Program-made: the position numbers and the translations under genes | Assembly: GCA_024709485.1 (NCBI GenBank) | Contig: JANJWO010000058.1 | Location: 1 to 64,000, forward strand | Source of the DNA: Hydrogenophilaceae bacterium | Lineage (GTDB): Bacteria; Pseudomonadota; Gammaproteobacteria; Burkholderiales; Thiobacillaceae | Direction of reading: 5' to 3' | DNA length: 64,000 bases | The notes under the pieces: generated by a model | What the model was told of the DNA's origin: nothing | Database searches by the model: none | Seen by the model: the letters and a program-made list of their open reading frames with translations, nothing else | Part shown: one piece after another, positions 16,447 through 24,309 of the stretch | Numbering within the stretch: position 1 is the first letter of the stretch | Layout of the letters: each line of letters begins with the position of its first letter

Positions 16447-17642
16447 TGGATGCTCCCTGCAAGTTCGAAAATCGGCAGGTACATGAGCAGCACGATGAGG
16501 CCGATCAGCCCGCCGATGAAAACCATCAGGATCGGCTCGAACAAACGCGTGAACCAGTCCACCCAGCGCGCCGTCTCCTCGTCGTAAAGATTGGCGATCT
16601 GTTCCATCATGACGCCCATGTCGCCGGTGCGCTCGCCCACGCGCAGCAGGCGCATCGACACCGGCGTGGTCAGGCCATGGCGCTCCATGGCAAGCGAGAT
16701 GGGCTTGCCCTCGCCGATGGCTTTCGCCGCCTGCTCCACGGCGACGCGCTGTGGCGGCGGCAGAAGGCCCGACACCATGCCCATGGCCGTCACGGCAGGA
16801 ATGCCGCCGTGCAGCAACATGCCCATGCCGCGATGGAAGCGCGCAAGGTGAAAGGTTCTCAAATGCTCGCCAACGCCCGGCAAGCGGCTGAATTGCTCAA
16901 TGAACCAGCGACGGGAGCCCGGCCGCGTGACCGCATAGGCCAGACCGCCAAGCAACCCCAGCATGATGGCGATGACAAGCGGTCCGTTATTCTCCAGCAG
17001 GCGCCCCCAGGCCATCAGCAGCCGGGAAAGCACAGGCAGCTCGTGGCCGGCATCCTCATAGATGCGGCTGAACTTGGGCACCACGTACAGCAACAGAAAC
17101 AGCATCACCATGCCGCCGACAATCAGCAGCAAGGCTGGGTAGATGGCTGCGCTGACGATGCGCTTGCGCACCACATCGACTTGCGCCTGATAGGACACAT
17201 AGCGGGCTAACGCCTCCGCCACGTCTCCGGTTTTCTCGCTGGCCCGCACCGCCGCAACGTAGAGCGCCGGAAAATAGCACGGGTACCGCCCCAAGGCAGA
17301 GGACAGGGCATGTCCCTCATACAGGCCGGCGATGATGCCGCGCAGAAGCTTGCGCTGCTCACCGCGCGTTTCTTTTTCCGCCAGGGTTTCCAGTGCTTCC
17401 ACCAGGCTCAGGCCGGCGCGCAGCAGGGCCAGCAACTCCTGGCTGAACAGGGTGAGCTGGAAGCCGGAGCCGAAACGGCGGCCCCAGCTCGGCAGGCTCG
17501 GCCAAGCTGCGCGCGCCTTGACCGACAGCACCGCGTGGCCCTGTGCCGTTGCAAGACCGGCCGCTTCCTCGGCGTCGCGCGCATCGAGGATGAGTGCGCC
17601 CACTTTATCCGGCTCTTGCATCACCCTGACCTGGAATTGCAT
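16443..17642 (-). CDS. GspF/PilC/MshG-type inner-membrane platform protein
   Basis: A 399-residue polytopic protein. The ATG at 17642 has an excellent GGGAGGAG site; the frame is open 8 codons further upstream. The N-terminal segment MQFQVRVMQEPDKVGALIL is typical of the family. Two repeated GspF domains follow: FSQELLALLRAGLSLVEALE with IVSAAIYPALLLIVGGMVML, and FHRGMGMLLHGGIPAVTAMG with a terminal helix PILMVFIGGLIGLIVLLMYL. It forms the membrane platform turned by the ATPase. It is translationally coupled to the ATPase gene by an ATGA overlap. Confidence 0.94.
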   Translation of the reverse strand: MQFQVRVMQEPDKVGALILDARDAEEAAGLATAQGHAVLSVKARAAWPSLPSWGRRFGSGFQLTLFSQELLALLRAGLSLVEALETLAEKETRGEQRKLLRGIIAGLYEGHALSSALGRYPCYFPALYVAAVRASEKTGDVAEALARYVSYQAQVDVVRKRIVSAAIYPALLLIVGGMVMLFLLLYVVPKFSRIYEDAGHELPVLSRLLMAWGRLLENNGPLVIAIMLGLLGGLAYAVTRPGSRRWFIEQFSRLPGVGEHLRTFHLARFHRGMGMLLHGGIPAVTAMGMVSGLLPPPQRVAVEQAAKAIGEGKPISLAMERHGLTTPVSMRLLRVGERTGDMGVMMEQIANLYDEETARWVDWFTRLFEPILMVFIGGLIGLIVLLMYLPIFELAGSIQ

Positions 17643-17659
17643 CGCGCTCCTCCCTCTGC

Positions 17660-18100
17660 CTACCAATTGGTGATATCGGCGGCCTCGCCGCTGCCGCCCG
17701 GCCGGCCATCACTGCCGAACGAAAACAGGTCGTACTCGCCATGCTCGCCCGGCATCCGGTAAACATAGGCATTGCCCCACGGATCGGGGGGTATCTGTTT
17801 CTTCAGGTACGGCCCGGCCCAGCGCGGCTCGCCCGCCGGCCGCTCCAACAACGAAGCCAGGCCAGGGTCGGTGTCGGGATAATGGCCCACATCCAGGCGA
17901 TACTGATCCAGCGCGCTGTCGAATGCAGCGATCTGCGCATGCGCCACCTTGACCTCGGATTTACCCACCTGGGAGAAATAACGCGGCGCCACCAGCCCTG
18001 CCAGCAGCCCGATGATGACCATGACCACGAGCAGTTCGAGCAGGGTGAACCCGCCCGTCTTGCCGGAAAAAATATCGAATGGGTGCGTCTGACGTTTCAC
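17660..18100 (-). CDS. gspG: Major pseudopilin GspG
   Basis: First gene of the secretion operon, 146 residues. The GTG start at 18100 has GGAGG about 8 nt upstream. The prepilin motif is GGFTLLELLVVMVIIGLLAG with Glu5. The rest matches the major type II pseudopilin: LVAPRYFSQVGKSEVKVAHA, LDQYRLDVGHYPDTDPGLAS, KKQIPPDPWGNAYVYRMPGE and the calcium-binding end FGSDGRPGGSGEAADITNW. Its close match to true GspG, next to PilM/N/O-type genes, makes the operon a hybrid of type II secretion and type IV pilus parts. Confidence 0.93.
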   Translation of the reverse strand: MKRQTHPFDIFSGKTGGFTLLELLVVMVIIGLLAGLVAPRYFSQVGKSEVKVAHAQIAAFDSALDQYRLDVGHYPDTDPGLASLLERPAGEPRWAGPYLKKQIPPDPWGNAYVYRMPGEHGEYDLFSFGSDGRPGGSGEAADITNW

Positions 18101-18420
18101 GCTTCACGCCTCCCTCCAGTATTCGCCTGTATGCTGGCGCGCCTGCCGGTCCGCCGCTCGGATCGGCGTCCGTTCAAACCGGATGCGCGGCACTTGGCTT
18201 CAGGATAGGCGGGGAAGCGTAATGGGCTATACGGTGAATCCTGTATTTCCGGGTACGGTGGATCGTGTATTTTCTGACTTTCGCCTACAGCGAAAACGGA
18301 TTCGAACTGCGCGAATTACAGTTTTTTTCCCCCGGCAAAATACGGCTTTCACCCCAGTGTTATATGGCCGTACAGTTCTACAGTGGTAGCTCCTTTCAAC
18401 GATGTTGCGGGAGAACCATC
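18101..18420. other. Divergent control region between secretion operon and surface-protein gene
   Basis: About 320 bases shared by two divergent transcripts. It contains a pair of 19-nt direct repeats (18230-18272), an A/T-richer stretch around 18285-18380 that should hold the plus-strand promoter, and the GGGAG ribosome site of the 18421 gene. I could not fix a -35/-10 pair with confidence on either strand. No open frame here looks coding. Confidence 0.5.
18230..18272. repeat. Pair of 19-nt direct repeats, possible regulator site
   Basis: TACGGTGAATCCTGTATTT (18230-18248) and TACGGTGGATCGTGTATTT (18254-18272) differ at two positions. They start 24 nt apart, slightly over two helical turns. 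They lie in the only control region shared by the secretion operon and the divergent exported protein, so binding of a shared regulator is plausible but untested. Confidence 0.6.
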
Positions 18421-20211
18421 ATGAATGTGCTCGACAGTATTGAATTCCGGCGCTGGCGGCCCCTCCTGTTCAGTTTCGCCGTCGCCGCGCTGCTGCTGGC
18501 GCATGCGCCGGCGGCACTAGCCTGGTTCCAGCCCAGCGCCCCCGGAACCGATCCCAACTTCGAGATCGACGTGCCCGCCAATGCCCTGGACGAATCCGGT
18601 TATGCGGGCGACGACTGGGAGACGGTCTACAAATGCAAGCAGGGCGGCATCGGTTATAACGCAACCGACTGCGCCGCGCTCGGCGGCTTCAACGCCAACT
18701 TCGTCAACACCACCGGCATCCTCCCCGACCCGTCTCCGGAAAGCATTTTCTGGAAAGGCGGCTCCAAGGACACCAACGATGTCAGCCAGTGGTGGTGGAA
18801 AGACGGCAGCGTGCCGGACAAGGACCAGCTCCTGCATGGCGGCGCCGTCGCCTATCAGGCAAACGACGCCGACGGCGAGCAGCTCATCATGTACCTGTTC
18901 GCCGACCGCTACGCCAATGACGGCGATGCGCTGATGGGCGCCTGGTTCTTCCAGAACGAGGTCGCGCCCGATCCGGAGCACCCCGGGCAATTTATCGGCG
19001 TGCACAAGAACGGCGACATCGTCTGGTTCGGAAGCTTCACCGGCGGCGGCGTGGTGTCCAGCCTGGAGATCGCCAAATGGAACGATCCGGGCCTGCCCGG
19101 CTATGACGCCACTTGCGCACAGAACTCGGACCCCAATGTTCCCTACCAGGTCGGCAACACCAAGCTGTGTGTGGTGGCCAAGGGACAGGGCGGCGCGGGC
19201 TCGGGCTATTTCGCCTCGGTCAACACCGGTGACGAGCAGTCCCCCTGGCCCTACACGCCCAAACAGGGAACCGACGGCTATTTCCCCTACAACAGCTTCT
19301 TCGAGGGCGGCATCAACATCACCCAGCTGCTAGGCTCGACCCCCTGCTTTTCCAGCTTTCTGATCGAATCGCGCAGCTCCACTTCGGAAACCGCCCAGTT
19401 GAAGGACTTCGTTCTGGGCAGCATCAATACCTGCAAGATCTCGGTGGACAAGCGCTGCGATTCGGCGCTGGCGTCTAATGGAGCGAGCATCAACGACACG
19501 TTCGGGATCTACATCAAGAACGAAGGTTTCGCGGCGATTACCGGCGTCACTCTGGACGACACCAACCCGCCCACCGCCCAAGACCTGACCATCAGCGGTT
19601 TGAACATCGCCAACGATGGCAACTGGCATCTGGTGCATCAGTACACCATCAACACGACTACGCAAAACGAGAGCAACACCGTCACCGCCATCGGCCATGC
19701 CGGCACTGCCGACACCGCGCCGGCCACGGATACGGTGACTTGTCCGACGGTTCCGACCAGCGCCCAGCTCACGGTCACCAAGAACTGCGACAAGACCCAG
19801 TTGACCGTGGACACCAGAGGCACGGCATCGACCGCCGATGACCGGCTGAACGTGGAAGTGTTCTACTCGGGATCGGTGTGCAACAACAACGCCGCTGCCG
19901 ACGCCGTCAAGCTGTTCAGCGTGCAGGCGACCGAAGTGCACAACGGCTTGTCCCCCGCGGCTCTCGCGCTCACCTTCCCGGGGACGACAGGGCAGCTCGC
20001 GGTCGGCGAATGCGCCACCTTCAGCGGCAGCTACTTCCCCAATGCGGTCTCGGGCAGCAACATCACGGCGCAGAACCCCGTGGCCTGCACAGGAGCCAAC
20101 CCGAACTGGACCGACACGGTGGACGCCACGGCGACCTCGCCGCTGGTGAGCGGCACGGTCGACGGCATCGCCGACAACGCCACCTGCCCGCTGGTCTGCC
20201 CCTACCCGTAA
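18421..20211 (+). CDS. Large exported surface/secreted protein with DUF11-like domains
   Basis: A 596-residue protein; ATG 18421 has GGGAG 8 nt upstream. A signal peptide (LLFSFAVAALLLAHAPAALA) is followed at residues about 35-340 by a domain rich in Trp, Gly and Asp (WWWKDGSVPDKDQLLHGG, GDIVWFGSFTGGG, YNSFFEGGINITQLLG, CFSSFLIESRSSTSETAQLK). I recall this pattern from large adhesin-like proteins of several phyla. Two beta-sandwich domains of DUF11/prealbumin-like type follow (about 345-475 from ISVDKRCDSAL and 485-590 from LTVTKNCDKTQL), each with paired cysteines. There is no C-terminal anchor, lipobox or PEP-CTERM. Divergence from the secretion operon makes it a candidate cargo or surface product of that machine; this is inference. 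Confidence 0.8.
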   Translation: MNVLDSIEFRRWRPLLFSFAVAALLLAHAPAALAWFQPSAPGTDPNFEIDVPANALDESGYAGDDWETVYKCKQGGIGYNATDCAALGGFNANFVNTTGILPDPSPESIFWKGGSKDTNDVSQWWWKDGSVPDKDQLLHGGAVAYQANDADGEQLIMYLFADRYANDGDALMGAWFFQNEVAPDPEHPGQFIGVHKNGDIVWFGSFTGGGVVSSLEIAKWNDPGLPGYDATCAQNSDPNVPYQVGNTKLCVVAKGQGGAGSGYFASVNTGDEQSPWPYTPKQGTDGYFPYNSFFEGGINITQLLGSTPCFSSFLIESRSSTSETAQLKDFVLGSINTCKISVDKRCDSALASNGASINDTFGIYIKNEGFAAITGVTLDDTNPPTAQDLTISGLNIANDGNWHLVHQYTINTTTQNESNTVTAIGHAGTADTAPATDTVTCPTVPTSAQLTVTKNCDKTQLTVDTRGTASTADDRLNVEVFYSGSVCNNNAAADAVKLFSVQATEVHNGLSPAALALTFPGTTGQLAVGECATFSGSYFPNAVSGSNITAQNPVACTGANPNWTDTVDATATSPLVSGTVDGIADNATCPLVCPYP

Positions 20212-20234
20212 ATCCGGCCAGTGCGGCATAGCTC

Positions 20235-20266
20235 AAAGGCGATGGAGCGATCCATCGCCTTTTTCA
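20235..20266 (+). terminator. Rho-independent terminator
   Basis: A perfect 12-bp stem (AAAGGCGATGGA / TCCATCGCCTTT) with a GCGA tetraloop and a trailing T run, 23 nt after the stop of the exported-protein gene. Confidence 0.93.
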
Positions 20267-20287
20267 ATTTTGTTGGGGGATGACGGG

Positions 20288-20363
20288 TGGTGCCGGCTAT
20301 CCGACTCGAACGGATGACCTACCGCTTACAAGGCGGTTGCTCTACCAACTGAGCTAAGCCGGC
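20288..20363 (-). tRNA. tRNA-Thr (anticodon UGU)
   Basis: On the minus strand a complete cloverleaf runs from GCCGGCTTAGCTCAG to GCCGGC plus discriminator A and an encoded CCA. The acceptor arms GCCGGC/GCCGGC pair perfectly, the D-arm contains AGCTCAGTTGGTAGAGC, the anticodon loop reads CTTGTAA (UGU, threonine) and the T-arm has the GTTCGAGTC loop. It is a single gene just downstream of sspB on the same strand. Confidence 0.97.
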
Positions 20364-20379
20364 GTGCGGCGCGCATTTT

Positions 20380-20398
20380 ACGCGAAAGCGCTTCGCGT
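20380..20398 (-). terminator. Weak hairpin at the end of sspB
   Basis: A 7-bp stem (ACGCGAA / TTCGCGT) overlaps the last base of the sspB stop codon and precedes the tRNA gene. There is no T tract on the minus strand, so termination is doubtful; it may be an RNA-end or processing structure. Confidence 0.3.
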
Positions 20399-20799
20399 TA
20401 CTTCACGACCTTGAGTTGAGGACGGCCCTTGGGAGGCTCCGGCGGCTGGTCTTCCGGGGGGGCTTCCGGCGCGCCGGCCTGCTCTTCGCCGGCTTCCGCC
20501 ACGTCGAAATGCATGCCCTGCCCGTTCTCGCGCGCGAAGATGGCGGCGACGCGATGGATGGGCACGGCGATTTCCTGCGACACCCCGGAGAAGCGCGCGG
20601 AGAACAGCACCCAGTCGTTGTCGATGGCGAGGTCGCGCACCGCGTTGCCGCCGATGTTGAGCACGATCTGGCCGTCCTTGACGTGGCCGGCCGGCACCTT
20701 GGTGTGCTCGTCCACCTGCACCAGGATGTGGGGGGTGAAGCCCGCATCGCCGCACCACTCGTAGATGGCGCGGATGAGATAGGGACGCGTGGAAAGCAT
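20398..20799 (-). CDS. sspB: ClpXP protease specificity-enhancing factor SspB
   Basis: A 133-residue adaptor that tethers ssrA-tagged and other substrates to ClpXP. The folded substrate-binding domain fills residues 1-105: STRPYLIRAIYEWCGDAGFT, HILVQVDEHTKVPAG, IVLNIGGNAVRDL and FSARFSGVSQEIAVPIHRVA. A flexible Glu/Pro-rich tail follows, then the terminal ClpX-binding motif RPQLKVVK. It is encoded 15 nt after sspA, the standard betaproteobacterial pairing. Confidence 0.95.
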   Translation of the reverse strand: MLSTRPYLIRAIYEWCGDAGFTPHILVQVDEHTKVPAGHVKDGQIVLNIGGNAVRDLAIDNDWVLFSARFSGVSQEIAVPIHRVAAIFARENGQGMHFDVAEAGEEQAGAPEAPPEDQPPEPPKGRPQLKVVK

Positions 20800-20814
20800 C
20801 GGCCGGCCTGTGGC

Positions 20815-21414
20815 TTATTTCCTCATCGCCTTCTCGGTCGGCGTCAGCGCCTCGATGAAGGCCGGGCGCGAGAACAGGCGCTCGCGGTACTTCAGCACCG
20901 CCGCCGCCTGCTTGGGCAACTGGACCTCGTAGTGCTCCAGGCGCCACAGCAGCGGCGCGATCGCCACGTCGAGCATGGAGAACTCGTCGTTCATCAGGTA
21001 CTTCTGTTTTTCGAGGATGGGCGTGAGCTGGGTCAGACTGTCGCGGATGGCGGTGCGCGCGGATTCGGCCGCGGCCTTGCCGCCATGCTCGATGGCATTG
21101 ACCTGGACGAACAGGTCATTCTCGAAATTGTGCAGCACCAGGCGGGCGCGGGCGCGCATGACCGGGTCCGGCGGCATCAGCTGCGGGTGGGGAAAGCGTT
21201 CATCGATGTATTCGTTGATGATGTTGGCTTCGTAGAGCACGAGGTCGCGCTCGACCAGCACCGGCACCTTGCCGTAGGGGTTGATCACCGCCAGGTCTTC
21301 GGCCTTGTTGTGCAGATCGACGTCGATGACTTCGAAATCCATGCCTTTCTCGTAGAGCACGATGCGGCAGCGGTGGCTGTAGGGGTCGGTGGTCCCCGAA
21401 TAAAGTCTCATCAT
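20815..21414 (-). CDS. sspA: Stringent starvation protein A (GST-fold)
   Basis: A 199-residue RNA polymerase-associated protein of glutathione transferase fold. The preferred start is ATG 21414 (AGGA upstream, MMRLYSGTTDPYSHRCRIVL); longer frames have no support. The N-terminal thioredoxin-like domain includes NPYGKVPVLVERDLVLYEAN, and the helical C-terminal domain starts near YIDERFPHPQLMPPDPVMR. SspA acts in stationary-phase and stress transcription. It lies between petC and sspB on the same strand, a conserved order, though petC-sspA are separated by about 150 nt. Confidence 0.93.
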   Translation of the reverse strand: MMRLYSGTTDPYSHRCRIVLYEKGMDFEVIDVDLHNKAEDLAVINPYGKVPVLVERDLVLYEANIINEYIDERFPHPQLMPPDPVMRARARLVLHNFENDLFVQVNAIEHGGKAAAESARTAIRDSLTQLTPILEKQKYLMNDEFSMLDVAIAPLLWRLEHYEVQLPKQAAAVLKYRERLFSRPAFIEALTPTEKAMRK

Positions 21415-21561
21415 GACTTGGATTCCTGTTTCTTGTTCGGCTTCAATAAAGTCGATAGCCGGACCTAGGTCCGGGTTGGACAAATCCGGACGGCCGACCC
21501 GTCAACCCGCGCCCTCCCGCGAGGGGAGCAGCGGGCGGCGGGCCGCCGCGCGGCGCTGCAT

Positions 21562-22305
21562 TCAATGCACGTCTTTCCAGAATTCCTTCTTCAGATAATA
21601 GGCAATCACGAAGAACACCGCCAGGAAAGCCAGCACCAGCAAGCCTAACTGCATGCGCTTGGTCTTGACCGGCTCGGCCATCCAGGTCAGGTAGTTGACC
21701 AGATCGCCGACCATGGAATCGTATTGCGCAAGCGTGACGCTGCCCGGCTTGGTCAGCTCAAAGCGCTCGAACACTTCGTGTTCGGTGCCTTCGTGGTCCT
21801 TCTCCTTCTTGAAGCGCGCAACCTGCTCACCCTGGAGGTCGGCCAGGACATGCGGCATGCCCACCTTGTCGAAGACGATGTTGTTCCAGCCGGTGGGGCG
21901 GGTTTCATCGCGATAGAAGCTGCGCAGGTAGGTGTACAGCCAGTCCGGATCGCGCGAGCGCGCGACCACGGAAAGGTCGGGCGGCGCGGCGCCGAACCAG
22001 GCCTTGGCGTCCTTGTAGTTCATGGCCACGGTCATGGTTTCGCCGACCTTGTCGCCGGCGAACAGCAGGTTGCTCTTGATCTGCTCTTCGGTGAGGCCGA
22101 TGTCCTGCAGGCGCGAGTAGCGCATGTAGCTGGCCGAATGGCAGCTCAGGCAGTAGTTCACGAATATTTTCGCGCCGCGCTGCAGCGAGGCCTTGTCAGA
22201 CAGGTTGACCGGCGCCTTGTCCAGGTGGACTGTGGCGCCGCCGGCAGCGGCGGCGGCCAGCGGCACAAAGGCCAGGACGGTGAGAAGTTTCTTGATGAGT
22301 TTCAT
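21562..22305 (-). CDS. petC: Cytochrome c1 of the bc1 complex
   Basis: A 247-residue membrane-anchored c-type cytochrome. A signal peptide (LLTVLAFVPLAAAAAGG) precedes the haem site CLSCH at residues 52-56. An axial methionine is likely in the GMPHVL region. The C-terminal anchor is LGLLVLAFLAVFFVIAYYL. It accepts electrons from the Rieske centre and passes them to soluble cytochrome c. Its ATG overlaps the petB stop by one base (TAATG). Confidence 0.96.
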   Translation of the reverse strand: MKLIKKLLTVLAFVPLAAAAAGGATVHLDKAPVNLSDKASLQRGAKIFVNYCLSCHSASYMRYSRLQDIGLTEEQIKSNLLFAGDKVGETMTVAMNYKDAKAWFGAAPPDLSVVARSRDPDWLYTYLRSFYRDETRPTGWNNIVFDKVGMPHVLADLQGEQVARFKKEKDHEGTEHEVFERFELTKPGSVTLAQYDSMVGDLVNYLTWMAEPVKTKRMQLGLLVLAFLAVFFVIAYYLKKEFWKDVH

Positions 22306-23561
22306 TAGCCAGTCACCCTTTCCGGTTCGGGTTTGGTTTTGTCAATCTTGGTATACCAGGGCATGAGCAGGAAGAACGCGAAGTACACCACGCTCAGGCC
22401 GCGCGCAATCCAGGTGTAAAGCGGGGTGGCGGGCAGGATGCCGAGCCAGCCCAGGCCGATGAAGGAAACCACGAAGGCGGCCAGGAACCACTTGAAGATC
22501 GGGCCGCGATAGCGGATCGACTTCACCGGGCTGCGATCGAGCCAGGGCAGCGCGAAGAAGATCATCACGGCCACGCCCATCAGCAGCACGCCCGGGAACT
22601 GCGATCCCAGCAGCGGCGGCACCGCGCGCAGGATGGCGTAGTAAGGCGTGAAGTACCACACCGGAGCGATGTGCGGCGGCGTCTTCAGCGGGTCGGCCGG
22701 AATGAAGTTGTTGGCTTCCAGGAAGTAGCCGCCCATCTCCGGCGCGAAGAACACGACGGCCGAGAACACGATGAGGAAGACCACCACGCCGAGGATGTCC
22801 TTCACGGTGTAGTAGGGATGGAAGGGAATGCCATCCAGCGGAATGCCGGTTTGCGGATCCTTCTTCTTCTTGATTTCCACGCCGTCGGGGTTGTTGGAGC
22901 CGACTTCGTGCAGCGCCACCAGGTGCGCGGCCACCAGCGCCAGCAGCACCAGCGGCACGGCGATGACGTGGAAGGAGAAGAAGCGGTTCAGGGTCGCGTC
23001 GCCGACCACGAAGTCGCCGCGAATCCACAGCGACAGGTCGTTGCCGATGAAGGGCACGGCGGCGAACAGATTGATAATCACCTGGGCGCCCCAGTAGGAC
23101 ATCTGACCCCAGGGCAGCAGGTAGCCCATGAAGGCTTCGGCCATCAGCGCGAGATAAATGATGACGCCGAAGATCCAGATGAGTTCGCGCGGCTTGCGGT
23201 AGGAGCCGTAGATCAGGCCGCGGAACATGTGCAGGTACACCACGACGAAGAACGCCGAGGCGCCGGTGGAATGCAAATAGCGGATCAGCCAGCCCCAGTC
23301 GACATCGCGCATGATGTACTCGACCGAGGCGAAGGCCACCGGCACGCCGGCGGCGTTCAGCGAGGCGTCGGGTTTGTAGTGCATGACCAGGAAAATGCCG
23401 GTCACGATCTGCAGCACCAGCACCAGCAGCGCCAGCGATCCGAAGAAATACCAGAAATTGAAGTTCTTGGGCGCGTAGTATTCGGACAGATGCGCTTTCC
23501 AGGTGGCGGTGAGCGGGAATCGGTCATCCACCCAGCCAAGAAGTTTTTGCAAGGCATTCAT
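22305..23561 (-). CDS. petB: Cytochrome b of the bc1 complex
   Basis: A 418-residue polytopic membrane protein carrying the two b haems and the quinol oxidation/reduction sites. It is full-length, combining the N-terminal haem-binding part (WLIRYLHSTGASAFFVVVY with its helix histidines, LLPWGQMSYWGAQVI) and the C-terminal part. The Qo-site PEWY motif of mitochondrial types appears here as APVWYFTPYYAILRA, so PEW is altered to PVW. A His pair for the second haem set is in RFFSFHVIAVPLVLLALVAAH. It is cotranscribed with petA and petC. Confidence 0.96.
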   Translation of the reverse strand: MNALQKLLGWVDDRFPLTATWKAHLSEYYAPKNFNFWYFFGSLALLVLVLQIVTGIFLVMHYKPDASLNAAGVPVAFASVEYIMRDVDWGWLIRYLHSTGASAFFVVVYLHMFRGLIYGSYRKPRELIWIFGVIIYLALMAEAFMGYLLPWGQMSYWGAQVIINLFAAVPFIGNDLSLWIRGDFVVGDATLNRFFSFHVIAVPLVLLALVAAHLVALHEVGSNNPDGVEIKKKKDPQTGIPLDGIPFHPYYTVKDILGVVVFLIVFSAVVFFAPEMGGYFLEANNFIPADPLKTPPHIAPVWYFTPYYAILRAVPPLLGSQFPGVLLMGVAVMIFFALPWLDRSPVKSIRYRGPIFKWFLAAFVVSFIGLGWLGILPATPLYTWIARGLSVVYFAFFLLMPWYTKIDKTKPEPERVTG

Positions 23562-23581
23562 TATATTTAGGCTCCTACGCT

Positions 23582-24172
23582 TTAAGCTTCGCTGTCGGCG
23601 CCCACAAGCACCAGGGCATCACTGACATACTTGTGCGGCGGGATCTCCAGATTGGTCGGGGCCGGCACGCCCTTGTACACGCGCGCCGCGAGGTCGAAGC
23701 GCGAACCATGGCAGGGGCAGAAGAAGCCGCCGGGCCAGTCGGCGCCAAGGTCAGCCGCGCCGATTTCCTTGCGGTAGGTCGGCGAGCAGCCCAGGTGCGT
23801 GCAGATGCCGACTGCGATCAGGTATTCCGGCTTGATGGAGCGGTTGGCGTTCTTGCAGTAGTCGGGCTGCTGCGGCATGTCCGACGCCGGATCGGCCAGC
23901 TGATCGTCGTGCTTGCCGAGCATGTCGAGCATCTCCTTGGTGCGGTGCACGACCCAGACCGGCTTGCCGCGCCACTCCACGGCGAGCATCGCACCCGGTT
24001 CGATCTTGCTGATATCCACTTCAACCGGCGCGCCGGCCGCCTTGGCGCGCGCGCTGGGAAGCATGCTTGCGATAAACGGCCAGGCTACGGCAGCGGCGCC
24101 CACAGTGCCTACGGTCGCCGTCGCTGCAACCAGAAACTTGCGCCTTTCTCGATCCACTTCTTGTTGGCTCAT
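23582..24172 (-). CDS. petA: Rieske iron-sulfur protein of the bc1 complex
   Basis: A 196-residue Rieske protein. The ATG at 24172 gives MSQQEVDRERRKFLVAATAT, a twin-arginine signal that also acts as the membrane anchor; a longer frame upstream is unlikely. The 2Fe-2S cluster motifs are CTHLGC and CPCHGS. The first gene of petABC, it is divergent from the HtrA gene. It transfers one electron from quinol to cytochrome c1. A possible -10 (TAGAAT) lies about 50 nt upstream, but no good -35 was found. Confidence 0.96.
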   Translation of the reverse strand: MSQQEVDRERRKFLVAATATVGTVGAAAVAWPFIASMLPSARAKAAGAPVEVDISKIEPGAMLAVEWRGKPVWVVHRTKEMLDMLGKHDDQLADPASDMPQQPDYCKNANRSIKPEYLIAVGICTHLGCSPTYRKEIGAADLGADWPGGFFCPCHGSRFDLAARVYKGVPAPTNLEIPPHKYVSDALVLVGADSEA

Positions 24173-24252
24173 CAGTTCAACCCGATCAGGTAGGTTACAA
24201 AATTCCGTTATTCTAACTAATTTCGCATTCTGACTGGAAGCACGGACCGCCA

Positions 24253-24280
24253 TTAATTATCGTACCGGGGCGGTTATAAT
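24253..24280 (+). promoter_or_regulatory. Candidate sigma-70 promoter for the HtrA gene
   Basis: TTAATT (24253-24258) and a perfect TATAAT (24275-24280) are 16 bp apart, 29 nt upstream of the ATG at 24310. The -35 hexamer is weak (TTAATT for TTGACA). Confidence 0.5.
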
Positions 24281-24309
24281 TTTCTTATTTCCTTTAATTG
24301 CAGGAACTT

